A stretch of 64,000 nucleotides of DNA from Methylobacterium sp. E-065. Its GTDB lineage: Bacteria; Pseudomonadota; Alphaproteobacteria; Rhizobiales; Beijerinckiaceae. How positions within the stretch are numbered: the stretch's first letter is position 1; each line of letters starts with the position of its first letter. Below are positions 42,782 through 51,423 of the stretch, piece by piece. The notes under the pieces were generated by a model. It was not told the origin of the DNA and did not search any database. It saw nothing but the letters and a program-made list of their open reading frames with translations. Location of the stretch: NCBI RefSeq assembly GCF_022829605.1, contig NZ_JAKSYD010000100.1, positions 62,001 through 126,000 of the forward strand. The letters run 5' to 3'. The position numbers were made by a program, and so were the translations under genes.

Positions 42782-43864
42782 TCAGGCCTCGAGCGGTTCG
42801 TCGCCCAGGTGCTCGATACCGAAGCCAGACAGGCCGACATAGGCGCGCGACGAGGTCGCGAGGTTGCGGAACGAGGCCACGCCGAGATCGCGCAGGATCT
42901 GTGCCCCGAGGCCGACCTCGCGCCATTGGCGGGCGCGCAGCGCTTCCGTCCCTTCGTCGGTGGCACTCATCACCGGCACGCCCGCCGTTCCATCCCGGAG
43001 ATAGACCAGGACGCCGCGCCCGGCCTCCGCGAAACGCCGCAGCACCGCATCGATCTGCCTGCCGCCGCCGATTACGTCGGCGGCGACGTTGGAGCGGTGG
43101 AGGCGCACGAGGATGTCCCGGCCGTCGCCGATTTCACCCATCACGAAGGCGAATTGCTGGATCGTCTCGAAGGGCGTGGAGAACACGTAGGCGGTCATGT
43201 CGCCGTGGTTCGACCGAACGGGGAAATGACCGACCCGCTCCACCAGCCGGTCCCGGGCCTGGCGGTAGGCGATGAGATCGGCCACCGAGACCTGCTTCAG
43301 CTTGTGCTGCTCGGCGAAGGCCTCGATCTGCGGCCCCTTCATGACGGTGCCGTCGTCGTTGGCGAGTTCGCAGATCACACCGACGGGGGGTAGGTCCGCC
43401 AAGCGGCACAGGTCGACCGCGGCCTCGGTGTGGCCAGAGCGCATGAGCACGCCGCCATCGCGGGCGATCAGCGGGAAGACGTGCCCGGGGCGGACGAAGT
43501 CGCCCGCGCCCATGTTGCCGTTGGCGAGCGCCCGAACGGTATTGCAGCGCTGCTCCGCCGAGATGCCCGTGGTCAGCCCGTGCTTCGTGTCGACGGTGAC
43601 CGTGAAGGCGGTCCCGAGCGGCGCGTCGTTCGAGGCAACCATTGGCGCCAGGTGCAGGCGCTTGGCCTCGCTCTGCGTGATCGGCGCGCAAACGATGCCG
43701 CAGGTGTTGCGGATGATGAACGCCATCTTTTCCGGCGTGCAGAGGGAGGCCGCGACGACGAGGTCGCCCTCGTTCTCGCGGTCGTCGTCGTCGGTGACGA
43801 CGACGATCTCGCCCTTGGCGAAGGCCGCGATGGCCTCGGTGACGGTGCAATGGGGCACGGGCAT
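42782..43864 (-). CDS. ribB: 3,4-dihydroxy-2-butanone-4-phosphate synthase with degenerate GTP cyclohydrolase II domain
   Basis: RibB domain (residues about 1-205) is intact: VVTDDDDRENEGDLVVAA, RCNTVRAL, RPGHVFPLIARDGGVLMRSGHTEAAVDLCRLA. The C-terminal RibA-like part (about 214-360) lacks the zinc Cys motif and reads DILVRLHRSNVAADVIGGG where active enzymes have HSECLTGD..GS.RCDCG. So only the dihydroxybutanone-phosphate reaction is expected. Start ATG 43864. Only 28 bp separates it from aroC, with no room for an FMN riboswitch. Confidence 0.9.
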   Translation of the reverse strand: MPVPHCTVTEAIAAFAKGEIVVVTDDDDRENEGDLVVAASLCTPEKMAFIIRNTCGIVCAPITQSEAKRLHLAPMVASNDAPLGTAFTVTVDTKHGLTTGISAEQRCNTVRALANGNMGAGDFVRPGHVFPLIARDGGVLMRSGHTEAAVDLCRLADLPPVGVICELANDDGTVMKGPQIEAFAEQHKLKQVSVADLIAYRQARDRLVERVGHFPVRSNHGDMTAYVFSTPFETIQQFAFVMGEIGDGRDILVRLHRSNVAADVIGGGRQIDAVLRRFAEAGRGVLVYLRDGTAGVPVMSATDEGTEALRARQWREVGLGAQILRDLGVASFRNLATSSRAYVGLSGFGIEHLGDEPLEA

Positions 43865-43892
43865 TCTCGAATCGTTGAAGGCGGGGCCGGGA

Positions 43893-44993
43893 TCAGGGCT
43901 GCTGCCCGACCTGTCCACGATGGCGCAGATAATGATCGGCGAGCACGCAGGCCATCATGGCTTCAGCCACCGGTACGGCCCGGATGCCGACACAGGGATC
44001 GTGGCGGCCCTTGGTGATGAGGTCCACCTCGGCGCCGTCCCGGGTTACGGAGCGGCGCGATGTGAGGATCGAGGATGTGGGCTTCACGGCGAAGCGCACC
44101 ACCACCGGCTCGCCGCTGGAAATGCCGCCGAGGATCCCGCCCGCGTGGTTGGCCAGGAAGCGGGGATGGCCACCATTGCCGGCGCGCATCTCGTCGGCAT
44201 TGTCCTCGCCACGGAAAGCTGCTGCCGCGAAACCGTCGCCGATCTCGACACCCTTCACGGCGTTGATCGACATCATCGCGGCGGCGAGATCCGCGTCGAG
44301 CTTGCCGTAGATCGGCGCACCGAGGCCCGGCGGGACGCCTTCGGCCACGACCTCGATCACGGCGCCAACGGAGGAGCCGTCCTTCCGGATGCCGTCGAGA
44401 TAGGTCTCGTAGAACGCGGCGGTCTCGGCATCGGGGCAGAAGAACGGGTTGTTGCCGGTCTCGGCCCAATCCCAGCGCGACCGGTCGATGGCATGCGGGC
44501 CCATCTGGACGAGGGCCGCCCGGATGGTGATGCCCGGGATGACTTTACGGGCCACGGCACCGGCGGCGACGCGGGCCGCGGTCTCGCGGGCGGAGGAGCG
44601 CCCGCCGCCGCGATAATCGCGGATGCCGTATTTCGCATCGTAAGTGTAGTCGGCGTGGCCGGGCCGGTAGCTGTCGCGGATCTCGGAATAATCCTTCGAG
44701 CGCTGATCGGTGTTCTCGATCATCAGCGCGATCGGCGTGCCGGTGGTGAACTGGCGTCCGTCGGTTCGGTCGTCGGCGAAGACGCCGGACAGGATCTTCA
44801 CCTGATCGGGCTCGCGGCGCTGGGTGGTGAAGCGCGACTGTCCGGGCTTGCGCCGGTCGAGTTCCGCCTGGATCTCCTCGGCCTCCAGCGGCAGGCCGGG
44901 CGGGCAGCCATCGACGACGCAGCCGAGTGCGACCCCGTGGCTCTCGCCGAAGGTCGTGACGCGGAACAGGTGGCCGAAGGTGTTGTGCGACAT
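43893..44993 (-). CDS. aroC: chorismate synthase
   Basis: Converts EPSP to chorismate with reduced FMN. The 366-residue product starts [24 protein letters not shown] and shows [30 protein letters not shown], plus the C-terminal KPTSSIL and [21 protein letters not shown]. Full length and intact. It precedes ribB on the same strand with 28 bp between them. Confidence 0.97.
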   Translation of the reverse strand: MSHNTFGHLFRVTTFGESHGVALGCVVDGCPPGLPLEAEEIQAELDRRKPGQSRFTTQRREPDQVKILSGVFADDRTDGRQFTTGTPIALMIENTDQRSKDYSEIRDSYRPGHADYTYDAKYGIRDYRGGGRSSARETAARVAAGAVARKVIPGITIRAALVQMGPHAIDRSRWDWAETGNNPFFCPDAETAAFYETYLDGIRKDGSSVGAVIEVVAEGVPPGLGAPIYGKLDADLAAAMMSINAVKGVEIGDGFAAAAFRGEDNADEMRAGNGGHPRFLANHAGGILGGISSGEPVVVRFAVKPTSSILTSRRSVTRDGAEVDLITKGRHDPCVGIRAVPVAEAMMACVLADHYLRHRGQVGQQP

Positions 44994-45052
44994 GGCGCGG
45001 CTGCCTTAGCGCGGGAGCGGCGGTGGCACAAACCGGGGGACGCGCCGGGACG

Positions 45053-45355
45053 CTAAGCCGGCTCGGATTGCGAGATCGGCTGGACGCTGAGCCGCAAGCC
45101 GATCGCCTTCAGGACGCTCACCAGCGTGTCGAGTTGCGGATTGCCCTTCTCCGACAGCGCGCGATAGAGGCTTTCCCGCGATCTCCCGGTCTCGGCCGCG
45201 ATGTGAGCCATGCCGCGGGCGCGCGCAACATCGCCGATCGCCGCCGAGATCAGGGCCGGATCGCCATCCTCGAAGACCGCTTCGATGTAGAGCGCGATGC
45301 GCTCGGGCGTGTCGAGATGGTCCGCGACGTCCCAAGGCTTGGTCTTCATCGTCAT
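45053..45355 (-). CDS. HTH antitoxin of a toxin-antitoxin pair (COG3636-like)
   Basis: A 100-residue protein with a helix-turn-helix near the middle (DVARARGMAHIAAETGRSRESLYRALSEKGNPQLDTLVSVLKAIG). The N-terminus KPWDVADHLDTPERIALYIEAVFEDGDP is characteristic of the putative addiction module antidote family. ATG overlaps the toxin stop by four bases. Toxin-first order, as in higBA systems. The antitoxin probably binds the palindrome upstream of the toxin. Confidence 0.88.
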   Translation of the reverse strand: MTMKTKPWDVADHLDTPERIALYIEAVFEDGDPALISAAIGDVARARGMAHIAAETGRSRESLYRALSEKGNPQLDTLVSVLKAIGLRLSVQPISQSEPA

Positions 45356-45651
45356 GACAGTTGCTCCTGCCGGTTGATCGACTGAGCCTCACGGATATCC
45401 CGATCCTGCGTTCGCTTATCTCCGCCGCAGAGCAGAAGCACGATCGCGCTGCCGCGTTGCGCGAAGTAGATACGATACCCGGGACCATAATCGATCCGAA
45501 GCTCGCTCACGCCCTGTCCGACCGCCCTGACATCTCCGAAATTGCCGAGTGAAACGCGCCGGATCCGGGTGTCGATCCGAGCTCGCGCCCGCTCGTCACG
45601 CAATCCGGCGAACCATGCGGCATAGACCTCGGTTTGTCGGATCGTTGGCAT
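45352..45651 (-). CDS. RelE/ParE-family toxin of a toxin-antitoxin pair
   Basis: A 99-residue protein of the addiction-module killer (COG3657-like) branch of the RelE/ParE superfamily: YAAWFAGLRDERARARIDTRIRRVSLGNFGDVRAVGQGVSELRIDYGPGYRIYFAQRGSAI is a classic pattern in which Arg and Tyr residues act on mRNA at the ribosome, and GGDKRTQDRDI a conserved ending. ATG 45651, its stop overlaps the antitoxin ATG. The pair seems intact. Confidence 0.9.
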   Translation of the reverse strand: MPTIRQTEVYAAWFAGLRDERARARIDTRIRRVSLGNFGDVRAVGQGVSELRIDYGPGYRIYFAQRGSAIVLLLCGGDKRTQDRDIREAQSINRQEQLS

Positions 45652-45660
45652 GATCGATGA

Positions 45661-45676
45661 GTAGCTTATAGGCTAC
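45661..45676 (-). promoter_or_regulatory. putative operator/-10 of the toxin-antitoxin operon
   Basis: Read on minus, GTAGCCTATAAGCTAC upstream of the toxin ATG is an inverted repeat (GTAGC/GCTAC) centred on a TATAAG -10-like element. Autoregulation by the HTH antitoxin is typical of such operons. Confidence 0.4.
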
Positions 45677-45692
45677 AGACCTTGTAGCGCCG

Positions 45693-46292
45693 TCATACCC
45701 TGTCGTCCAGGCCGCCGCGCGCCTTCAAGACCCGATAGGCTGCGAGACCCGTCGCCAGATCGGCGCGCAGCCGCCGCTCGTCCCCGAGTTCGTCGAGCGT
45801 GTAGGTCAAGCCGAGGATGTGGGCCGCCTCGTAGCCCTCGGGCAGCTCACCGACCGTGCCCAACGCGATGGAGCGGTTCGGGAGCCGGTCGGCGAAGTCG
45901 GCGAGCCGCAGCCGGAGGCCGTCGCCGCTGGCGCGCAGATGAGCGCCTGCGCCGGTCCCATGCTCGCGGATCGCCGCCACGGTGCCCTGGACAAGCGACA
46001 GGTGCACCGCCTCGCGATGGGTCGGGAACAGGTAGACGAGGTAATAGCCCCGGGTGGCGCTCGTCGTGACGGCGGGGTCGAACATTGCGATCCAGGGGAC
46101 GGCCGCCCAGTGGCTTCCCCGCCCGGGGCTGCCCTTCACTAAGAACGGACCGTCGATCGGCACCAGGGCCGCGCGCAGCTCGTCGGGCGCGCCGCGCCGG
46201 ATCAGGGCCGCGACCGGATGTCCGGCCGGCGGGTCGAGACGTGCCAGCGGGTATTCCTCGATGATCCGCCGAAGCGCGTAGCCCAGGCTCAC
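45693..46292 (-). CDS. stand-alone McrB N-terminal-like (DUF3578) protein
   Basis: A 199-residue protein. LVKGSPGRGSHWAAVPWIAMFDPAVTTSATRGYYLVYLFPTHREAVHLSLVQGT matches the DUF3578 domain found at the N-terminus of many McrB-type restriction proteins. There it reads modified DNA; here no AAA+ GTPase or McrC is attached or adjacent. GTG 46292 overlaps the anmK stop by four bases (GTGA), and the toxin-antitoxin pair follows 41 bp downstream. A frame continuing upstream into anmK is antisense-like and is not used. Function unknown; defence association is a possibility only. Confidence 0.78.
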   Translation of the reverse strand: MSLGYALRRIIEEYPLARLDPPAGHPVAALIRRGAPDELRAALVPIDGPFLVKGSPGRGSHWAAVPWIAMFDPAVTTSATRGYYLVYLFPTHREAVHLSLVQGTVAAIREHGTGAGAHLRASGDGLRLRLADFADRLPNRSIALGTVGELPEGYEAAHILGLTYTLDELGDERRLRADLATGLAAYRVLKARGGLDDRV

Positions 46293-47428
46293 CGGCTCGG
46301 TCGGGCCAGAACGCCACCGGTCAAGGGCTCGCGCACGCCGGTGGTGGACGGCAGCGTGATCGGCAAGCCGCGCAGCGAGCGCACCGCCAGATACGCGAAG
46401 GCCTGCGCCTCCAGATAGGCCGAGGACCAGCCGATGGCGTCTGCGGTCGTGATCTCGGCGCGCAGGTGGTAGTTCAGCAGCCGCACCAACTCGCCATTGC
46501 GCGCCCCGCCGCCGGCCACGATCCAGCGGGTGGGGATCTCGGGGGCATGGTCGAGGGCGCGGGCCACGGCGCGCGCCGTGAAGGCGGTCAGCGTCGCGGC
46601 GCCGTCCTCGGTCGAGAGCTGGCCCGCGAGCTTGTGCGAGAACCAGTTCCGGTCGAGCGATTTCGGCGGCTTCCGGAAGAAGAACGGGTGCGTCAGCAGC
46701 CACGCAAGGAGCTGCTCGTCCGGCCGGCCACGGGCGGCGGTGCGGCCGCCATCATCGAGGTTCTTGCCCTCGCGATCCTGCATCCACTCGTCGATCAGGG
46801 CATTGCCCGGTCCGGTGTCGAAGGCGATCACGCCGCCTCTCGAATCGATCAGCGTCGCGTTGGCAACACCGCCGATGTTAAGGATGCCGAACGGCCCGTC
46901 GAAGCCCGACGCCTCGGCCAGCGCTTTGTGGAACACCGGCACCAGCGGCGCCCCCTGTCCGCCCGCCTCGATGTCGGCCCGGCGCAGGTCGGAGATCACC
47001 GGAATGCCGAGACGTGTCGCGAGGGCCTGCCCGTCGCCGATCTGGATTGAGATGCGCTGGTCGGGGCGGTGGATCACGGTCTGGCCGTGGAAGCCGATCA
47101 CGTCGATCTCGGAGGCGTTCAGGCCGTTTTCTTCCAGGAAGCGCTCCACGGCCTCGGCATGCGCCTGCGTGACGAAGGCCTCTGCCTCCGGCAGGCGGCC
47201 GGGCCGGTCCGCGGGATGGAGAACGGATTCGGCATCCTTGGTCGCCCCACGCAGGAGCGCTTTCTCGTCGTCGGCGTAGCCGCGGTAGCCGGTCGGCCCG
47301 AGCGGTTCGAGGAAATTGTTGTGGCCGTTCACGACATGGACCCGCTCGCCGTCGGTCTCGATCAGCGCGATGTCGACGCCGTCCAGCGAGGTGCCGCTCA
47401 TCAGTCCGATCGCGCGCATCATCGCCAT
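46289..47428 (-). CDS. anmK: anhydro-N-acetylmuramic acid kinase
   Basis: Phosphorylates and opens 1,6-anhydro-MurNAc to MurNAc-6-phosphate in peptidoglycan recycling. The 379-residue product starts AIGLMSGTSLDGVDIALIETDG (ATP-binding fold) and shows AFDTGPGNALIDEWM and IVAGGGARNGELVRLL. Complete. Starts at ATG 47428 with alternative ATGs 47422 and 47419. It diverges from tyrS. nagZ, which yields anhMurNAc, is also in the window. Confidence 0.95.
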   Translation of the reverse strand: MAMMRAIGLMSGTSLDGVDIALIETDGERVHVVNGHNNFLEPLGPTGYRGYADDEKALLRGATKDAESVLHPADRPGRLPEAEAFVTQAHAEAVERFLEENGLNASEIDVIGFHGQTVIHRPDQRISIQIGDGQALATRLGIPVISDLRRADIEAGGQGAPLVPVFHKALAEASGFDGPFGILNIGGVANATLIDSRGGVIAFDTGPGNALIDEWMQDREGKNLDDGGRTAARGRPDEQLLAWLLTHPFFFRKPPKSLDRNWFSHKLAGQLSTEDGAATLTAFTARAVARALDHAPEIPTRWIVAGGGARNGELVRLLNYHLRAEITTADAIGWSSAYLEAQAFAYLAVRSLRGLPITLPSTTGVREPLTGGVLARPSR

Positions 47429-47551
47429 GCCGCCCTGCCTCGTGCCTTTCGGCCAACGCCCTGCTAAGAGCGCGCCGTATCCTGAACCCAGCGCGAGCTA
47501 GCATGCGGGGCCTCGGCCTGTCGCGCCAGCACGCGACCCGAGATTGTAGCC

Positions 47552-48823
47552 ATGACTGCCGAGAGCTTTGCGCCGAAATCCGATTTCCTCCGGATCCTGA
47601 CCGAGCGCGGCTATATCCACCAGACCTCGGACCTCGCTGGGATCGACGCGGCCGCGCTCGAAGGCCGGTTGACCACCTATGTCGGCTACGATTGCACGGC
47701 GCCCTCGCTCCATGTCGGGCATCTGCTGTCGATCATGATGCTGCACTGGTTGCAGGCCACCGGGGGAAAACCGATCGCCCTGATGGGCGGCGGCACGACC
47801 CGGGTCGGCGACCCGTCCGGTCGCGACGAGACCCGAAAAATTCTCACCGTCGAGCAGATCGACGCCAACAAGGCCGAGATCCGCCAGACCTTCGACCGGT
47901 TCCTGCGCTTCGGCGAGACTGGCAACGACGCCGTGATGGTCGACAACGCCGAGTGGCTGACCAAGCTCAACTACATCGAGATGTTGCGCGACGTCGGCCG
48001 CCATTTCTCGGTGAACCGCATGCTGTCGATGGACAGCGTGCGCCTGCGCCTGGACCGCGACCAGGAACTCTCGTTCCTGGAATTCAACTACATGATCCTG
48101 CAATCCTACGACTTCGTGGAGCTGAACCGCCGCTATGGCTGCGTGATGCAGATGGGTGGCTCGGACCAGTGGGGCAACATCGTCAACGGCATAGATCTCG
48201 GCCGTCGCATGGGCGCGCCGCAGCTCTACGCGCTGACCTGCCCGCTCCTGACCACATCGTCGGGCGCCAAGATGGGCAAGACCGCCGCGGGCGCCGTCTG
48301 GCTCAACCCGGACATGCTGAAGCCCTACGATTACTGGCAGTTCTGGCGGAACACGGAGGATGCCGACGTCGCCCGCTTCCTCAAGCTGTTCACCCTGCTG
48401 CCGATGGACGAGATCGCCCGGCTTGCGGCGCTCGCCGGATCCGAGATTAACGCCGCCAAGATGGTGCTGGCCACGGAGGCCACGGCGCTGATGCACGGCC
48501 GCGAGGTGGCCGAAGCGGCGGCCGAGACCGCGCGGAAAACCTTCGTTGAGGGCACGCTCGCAGCCGACCTGCCGACCGTGATCGTTCCGGCGACCATTTT
48601 AGAGGCCGGCCTCGGGGTGCTCACGGCCTTCGGGCCCGACATCGCCAAGCTCGTGCCCTCGACCAGCGAGGCGCGACGCCAGATCAAGGGCGGGGGCCTG
48701 CGGATCAACGACGTGCCGGTCACCGACGAGAAAGCTACGCTCGGCCAGGGCGACCTGACGAGCGACGGCGTCATCAAGCTGTCCTTCGGCAAGAAGCGGC
48801 ACGTGCTGCTGCGGGTGGAATGA
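47552..48823 (+). CDS. tyrS: tyrosyl-tRNA synthetase
   Basis: A 423-residue class I synthetase. The HIGH-type motif is [15 protein letters not shown], the KMSKS motif is [10 protein letters not shown], and a C-terminal S4 domain [23 protein letters not shown] is present. Full length. Its stop overlaps the start of the KdpE-like regulator gene by four bases (ATGA). Confidence 0.97.
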   Translation: MTAESFAPKSDFLRILTERGYIHQTSDLAGIDAAALEGRLTTYVGYDCTAPSLHVGHLLSIMMLHWLQATGGKPIALMGGGTTRVGDPSGRDETRKILTVEQIDANKAEIRQTFDRFLRFGETGNDAVMVDNAEWLTKLNYIEMLRDVGRHFSVNRMLSMDSVRLRLDRDQELSFLEFNYMILQSYDFVELNRRYGCVMQMGGSDQWGNIVNGIDLGRRMGAPQLYALTCPLLTTSSGAKMGKTAAGAVWLNPDMLKPYDYWQFWRNTEDADVARFLKLFTLLPMDEIARLAALAGSEINAAKMVLATEATALMHGREVAEAAAETARKTFVEGTLAADLPTVIVPATILEAGLGVLTAFGPDIAKLVPSTSEARRQIKGGGLRINDVPVTDEKATLGQGDLTSDGVIKLSFGKKRHVLLRVE

Positions 48824-49506
48824 CCGCCTCAGCCAGCATCCTGGTCATCGACGACGAGCCGCCGATCCGGCGCCTGCTGCGGACCGGCCTTGGCACGCAG
48901 GGCTACGCGATCGTCGAGGCCGGCGACGGTGCCGCAGCGCTCGCGAGCCTGGAGACGGGTGGCATTGATCTCGTGATCCTCGATCTCGGGTTGCCCGACA
49001 TGGCCGGCCATGCGCTGCTCGCGGCGATTCGCGAGCGTTGGCCGGATCTGCCGGTCCTGATCCTGTCGAGCCGCGACGACGAGCGCGGGAAGGTCGAGGC
49101 CCTGGATCTCGGGGCGGACGATTACGTGACCAAGCCGTTCGGCATGAACGAGCTGCTCGCGCGCATTCGCACGGCGCTCCGGCATCGCTTGGCCATGCAG
49201 GGCGAGCGGCCGGTGTTCCGCCTCGACGAGTTGTCGGTCGATCTCGTGCGCCGGATCGTGCGGGTGGGCGAGCGCGAGGTAAAGCTGTCGCCGCGGGAAT
49301 ATGAATTCCTGCGCGTGCTCGTGCAGCATGCCGGCAAGGTGCTGACGCACGCCCAACTTATGCGCCACGCGCCGGCCTCCTCAGACCCGCAATACCTGCG
49401 CGTTTATATCCGCCAGCTGCGGCAGAAGCTGGAGCCCGACCCGGAGCGGCCGCGCTACCTGCTCACGGAGACCGGCGTCGGCTACCGACTCCGGTCTCCG
49501 GACTAA
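48820..49506 (+). CDS. kdpE: OmpR/PhoB-family response regulator, KdpE-like
   Basis: A 228-residue two-domain regulator. Receiver: [15 protein letters not shown], phosphoacceptor D55 in [18 protein letters not shown], and K in [26 protein letters not shown]-binding winged helix: [59 protein letters not shown]. The pattern is closest to KdpE, which controls the Kdp potassium pump, but no kdpD or kdpFABC is here. Translation is coupled to tyrS. Symbol is by similarity only. Confidence 0.8.
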   Translation: MTASASILVIDDEPPIRRLLRTGLGTQGYAIVEAGDGAAALASLETGGIDLVILDLGLPDMAGHALLAAIRERWPDLPVLILSSRDDERGKVEALDLGADDYVTKPFGMNELLARIRTALRHRLAMQGERPVFRLDELSVDLVRRIVRVGEREVKLSPREYEFLRVLVQHAGKVLTHAQLMRHAPASSDPQYLRVYIRQLRQKLEPDPERPRYLLTETGVGYRLRSPD

Positions 49507-49518
49507 GCCGAGAACGCC

Positions 49519-50319
49519 CTACGGATCCAACCCCTCCTCGACCCGCCGGGCCGCGCGCAGCTTCTCGACGCGGGCCACCGAGAATATGGAGGCCTCGTAA
49601 AGGATCAGCATTGGCAGGGCGAGCGAGAGCTGAGAGATCACGTCGGGCGGCGTGAGCACGGCCGCGGCGACGAAGACCAGCACGATGGCGTAGCGCCGCT
49701 TCTCGCGCAGGAACGCCGCATCGATGATGCCGATCTGACCCAACAGGGTGAGGATGACGGGCAGCTGGAACGCGATGCCGAAGGCGAAGATCAGCGTCAT
49801 GATCAACGAGAGGTATTCGTCGACCTTGGGCATCAGCTTGATCGTCGGCTCGCCGGCCACGCCCACTTGCTGGAGCGAGACTGAGAACTTGATCAGCAGC
49901 GGCATCGCCAGGAAGAAGACCACGAGTGCGCCGAGCAGGAAGAAGATCGGCGTTGCCACGAGGTAGGGCAGGAAGGCCTTGCGCTCGTTGCGGTAAAGGC
50001 CTGGCGCCACGAAGGCGTAGATCTGGGTGGCGATCACCGGGAAGGCCAGGAACGCTGCGCCGAAGACGCTGAGCTTGATGTTGGTGAACACCTGCTCGAG
50101 AAAATGGGTCGCGATCAGCTCCGCGTTCGCCGCCCCCACCACCGAGGTGTAGGGGTAGACCAACACGTTATAGATGTCGCGCGAGAAGAAGAAGCACGCG
50201 AAGAACATCACCACGAAGGCGATGAGAGACTTGATCAGGCGCGCACGCAGCTCGATCAAGTGTTCGAGCAACGGAGCCCGGGAGGCTTCGATCTCGGCCT
50301 CATCGGCGTCGGTGCTCAT
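49519..50319 (-). CDS. tatC: twin-arginine translocase subunit TatC
   Basis: A 266-residue six-helix membrane protein, the receptor core of the Tat pathway for folded proteins. [20 protein letters not shown] is the family N-terminus; later [40 protein letters not shown] and [28 protein letters not shown] 50319 overlaps the tatB stop by four bases. It ends twelve bases before the stop of the convergent KdpE-like gene. Confidence 0.96.
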   Translation of the reverse strand: MSTDADEAEIEASRAPLLEHLIELRARLIKSLIAFVVMFFACFFFSRDIYNVLVYPYTSVVGAANAELIATHFLEQVFTNIKLSVFGAAFLAFPVIATQIYAFVAPGLYRNERKAFLPYLVATPIFFLLGALVVFFLAMPLLIKFSVSLQQVGVAGEPTIKLMPKVDEYLSLIMTLIFAFGIAFQLPVILTLLGQIGIIDAAFLREKRRYAIVLVFVAAAVLTPPDVISQLSLALPMLILYEASIFSVARVEKLRAARRVEEGLDP

Positions 50320-50888
50320 AGGGCGGCGGCGCCGTTCTTCGGATCAATTGGAGCGTCATGGCTGGCGACCGGCTCCGCCGGCGGCCCGAACGGGTCCTCG
50401 ACCGAGCCGGGCACCGGAAGCGGAACATCCGCGGCTGCCGCGTGCGAATCCGGGTGCGTTCTGGTCTCGGCTGGCGCCGGTTCGGCCAAGGCAGGAGCAG
50501 CGTCCTGCTCGGCCTTCAACTGCGCCGTGGCCTCGGCCAGCGAGCGCGTGTCGGCTTCGGGCAGCGGGGGACCGAGCTTTTCCGGTCCGACCTTGGTCCG
50601 GCCTTCGACGGCGCCCTTCAACTCGTCGCGGATCGTCTGGACGGGATTGAAGGTCGAGCCCGCGCCGCGCACGGTGTTGCGAATCCCGTCGACCTCGCGG
50701 CGAACCTCGTCGAGTTCGGCCTCGCGGATCGCCTCGTTGAACTGCATCTGGAACTCGCCGGCCATGCGGCGCAGCTTCGACGTGATCTGCCCCACGGTAC
50801 GCAACGCCTTCGGCAGGTCCTTCGGCCCGATGACGATGAGGGCGACGCCGCCGATCAGCATCACCTCGCCCCAACTCATGTCCAGCAT
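50316..50888 (-). CDS. tatB: Sec-independent protein translocase TatB
   Basis: A 190-residue protein: short membrane helix [23 protein letters not shown] with the conserved Glu and GPKDLP hinge, amphipathic helix [21 protein letters not shown] and a long Pro/Ala/Glu-rich tail of variable sequence. ATG 50888 (alternative at MSWG, 50879). tatA lies 104 bp upstream. Confidence 0.92.
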   Translation of the reverse strand: MLDMSWGEVMLIGGVALIVIGPKDLPKALRTVGQITSKLRRMAGEFQMQFNEAIREAELDEVRREVDGIRNTVRGAGSTFNPVQTIRDELKGAVEGRTKVGPEKLGPPLPEADTRSLAEATAQLKAEQDAAPALAEPAPAETRTHPDSHAAAADVPLPVPGSVEDPFGPPAEPVASHDAPIDPKNGAAAL

Positions 50889-50992
50889 GTCGTCGACGGT
50901 CCTGCTGCCCTGGGAACCGAACCGCAGCCCGGCCCCCGTCAGGCTCTACACCAGCGAACGCTTCAAGACAGTCCCAAAGACCGTCCCGCCGC

Positions 50993-51265
50993 TCAGACCG
51001 GCTTGCGTTCGCCGCCGGGAATGTGGCTCGCCGGAATGGCGGTGCCGGGGCTGGTCTCGGCGGTGTGCGGGATCGTGCGGACGGGCTCGCTCGGCGGCAC
51101 CACGGTCGGGCTCGCCGGGGGCGTCTCGTCCTCGGCCATGCCCTTCTTGAACGCCTTGATGCCCTTGGCGACGTCACCCATCAGGTCGGAGACCTTGCCG
51201 CGCCCGAAGAGCAGCATCACGATGACCGCGACGATGACCCAGTGCCAGATACTCATGCTGCCCAT
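50993..51265 (-). CDS. tatA: twin-arginine translocase subunit TatA
   Basis: A 90-residue protein: helix [38 protein letters not shown] with the FGRG hinge and amphipathic helix, then a Pro-rich tail. ATG 51265 has AGGAGG five bases upstream; ATG 51256 is an alternative. First gene of tatABC. In many Rhizobiales scpA-scpB lie between nagZ and tatA; here they do not. Confidence 0.93.
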   Translation of the reverse strand: MGSMSIWHWVIVAVIVMLLFGRGKVSDLMGDVAKGIKAFKKGMAEDETPPASPTVVPPSEPVRTIPHTAETSPGTAIPASHIPGGERKPV

Positions 51266-51381
51266 GGCAACCTCCTGCGTGCGCCCCGACGAAGCGGGAG
51301 CGGGACGCCACGTCCGGGTGAGGAATTCGGGGCGAACCTAGGGATCACGCCGCCCGAACACAAGCACGGGCGGTGCCAGGG

Positions 51382-51422
51382 GCGGTGGAAGGCCGCGGGA
51401 GATCCGCGGTGGAAGGCCGCGG
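51382..51422. repeat. 17-bp direct repeat downstream of nagZ
   Basis: GCGGTGGAAGGCCGCGG occurs at 51382-51398 and again at 51406-51422, seven bases apart, with the second copy touching the nagZ stop. Possibly a slippage or recombination product, or protein-binding site ahead of tatA. Confidence 0.6.
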
Positions 51423-51423
51423 T

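Noticed and set aside
43865..43892. FMN riboswitch ahead of ribB
   Set aside because: Only 28 bp separates aroC and ribB and no conserved riboswitch segments are present.
43272..45056. Plus-strand frame of 594 codons opposite ribB and aroC
   Set aside because: It spans two well-supported minus-strand genes and their junction, and has no domain pattern.
45693..46703. Extended start of the DUF3578 protein at 46703
   Set aside because: The extra 137 codons run antiparallel-free but inside anmK in another frame and lack domain character; GTG 46292 overlapping the anmK stop is natural.
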